From Nematopogon swammerdamellus (lineage: Eukaryota; Arthropoda; Insecta; Lepidoptera; Adelidae), in the NCBI GenBank assembly GCA_946902875.1, contig OX336353.1:18985151-19049150 (forward strand): a stretch of DNA of 64,000 nt, in the 5' to 3' direction. Shown here one piece after another: positions 63,486-64,000 of the stretch (positions are counted from its first letter, which is position 1; each line of letters starts with the position of its first letter). The notes below the pieces were generated by a model, which had not been told where the DNA came from, searched no databases, and worked only from the letters and a program-made list of their open reading frames with translations. The translations under genes and the position numbers were made by a program.

Positions 63486-64000
63486 TGTTATTATAAGAAA
63501 CATTTGGCATTCAGTCTGTCTTATATAAACTGTTTTGTCTGCAATAATATATTCGTGTTCATTTCATTTCAAGAAAAAATAATACAATTCTAAACGCGCC
63601 AAGATCCGAAAGAAGTCCTAACACATGCACTCAATACTTAGAAATACTAAAATGTTGTGGACATCATTGACTAGAAGAAATTAAATTCTACAATAAAATA
63701 TCCTTCTGCACATTACAAAAAGAAAGATGACTGAATAATTGAAGCCTAAGGCTCAAAGGAAGATAATCTTTCGCCGGCGAACATCATGCTTGATAAAATA
63801 ATTGATGCAGTCTTGCTAGCTATCCCAATACGACGCTCCACTGACCAATCTGCTACAAAAACATCACCATAGTTATGTATGAATCACACACGTACCATAG
63901 ATACAATAGATATACGAACTCCATCCACCAGACATAATAGACCCGACGAGCAAGACCGCCGTTCATGCATGGCTTGTCCGCAATGACAGCTCTAGCAGAT
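63486..64000. other. Unique DNA to window end
   Basis: No gene or repeat recognised. Confidence 0.4.

Overview
The window looks like lepidopteran (moth or butterfly) nuclear DNA: AT-rich, short-period dispersed repeats, (TATG)n and (CAGA)n microsatellites, Helitron ends reading CGCGAGCGAAGCCGCGGGCA followed by CTAG, tRNA-derived SINEs, and 5'-truncated RTE- and jockey-like LINE tails. I recognise no intact host protein-coding gene. The only long open frame that is clearly protein-coding belongs to a BEL/Pao LTR retrotransposon. A non-coding first exon may lie near 9.6-10.4 kb, and one broken unrecognised frame near 1.6-2.0 kb could be a host-gene fragment. The naming of the organism group is inference from repeat style.

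Layout. 1-15 kb: scattered LINE 3' ends, one TA-flanked MITE, a (TATG)n-tailed retroposon, tandem repeats, the candidate exon and a tRNA-headed SINE. 15-21 kb: a Helitron, a hAT-type MITE with an 8-bp target duplication, then a complete BEL/Pao element (16058-20965) with apparently identical 566-bp LTRs, a 5-bp duplication ACATG and one 1138-residue Gag-protease frame whose reverse transcriptase is missing. 21-27 kb: densely nested SINEs, LINE C-termini and a Mutator-type MITE (81-bp TIRs, 9-bp duplication). 27-42 kb: sparse repeats plus a 951-bp hAT-like element, a TTAA-flanked foldback, and a 52-bp palindromic micro-element. 42-44 kb: a Helitron swollen by an inverted minisatellite of about 67-bp monomers. 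44-57 kb: many SINE and retroposon copies, a second palindromic micro-element inside a Helitron, and several MITEs. 57-64 kb: a near-perfect foldback hairpin with 324-bp arms, one LINE tail, and long unique AT-rich DNA.

How it fits together. No gene circuit or defence system is visible. The elements depend on one another: SINEs, (TATG)n retroposons and MITEs need machinery from LINEs and DNA transposons not encoded intact here, and the BEL/Pao element lacks polymerase domains and would need an autonomous relative. The most notable observations are (i) a palindromic micro-element present twice, each copy with a perfect 8-bp duplication, one having related empty sites; (ii) a SINE body joined to several different 5' heads; (iii) the recent, internally deleted BEL/Pao element with an open fused frame; and (iv) the long foldback hairpins. 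Boundaries not marked by a duplication are approximate to about 5-20 bases.
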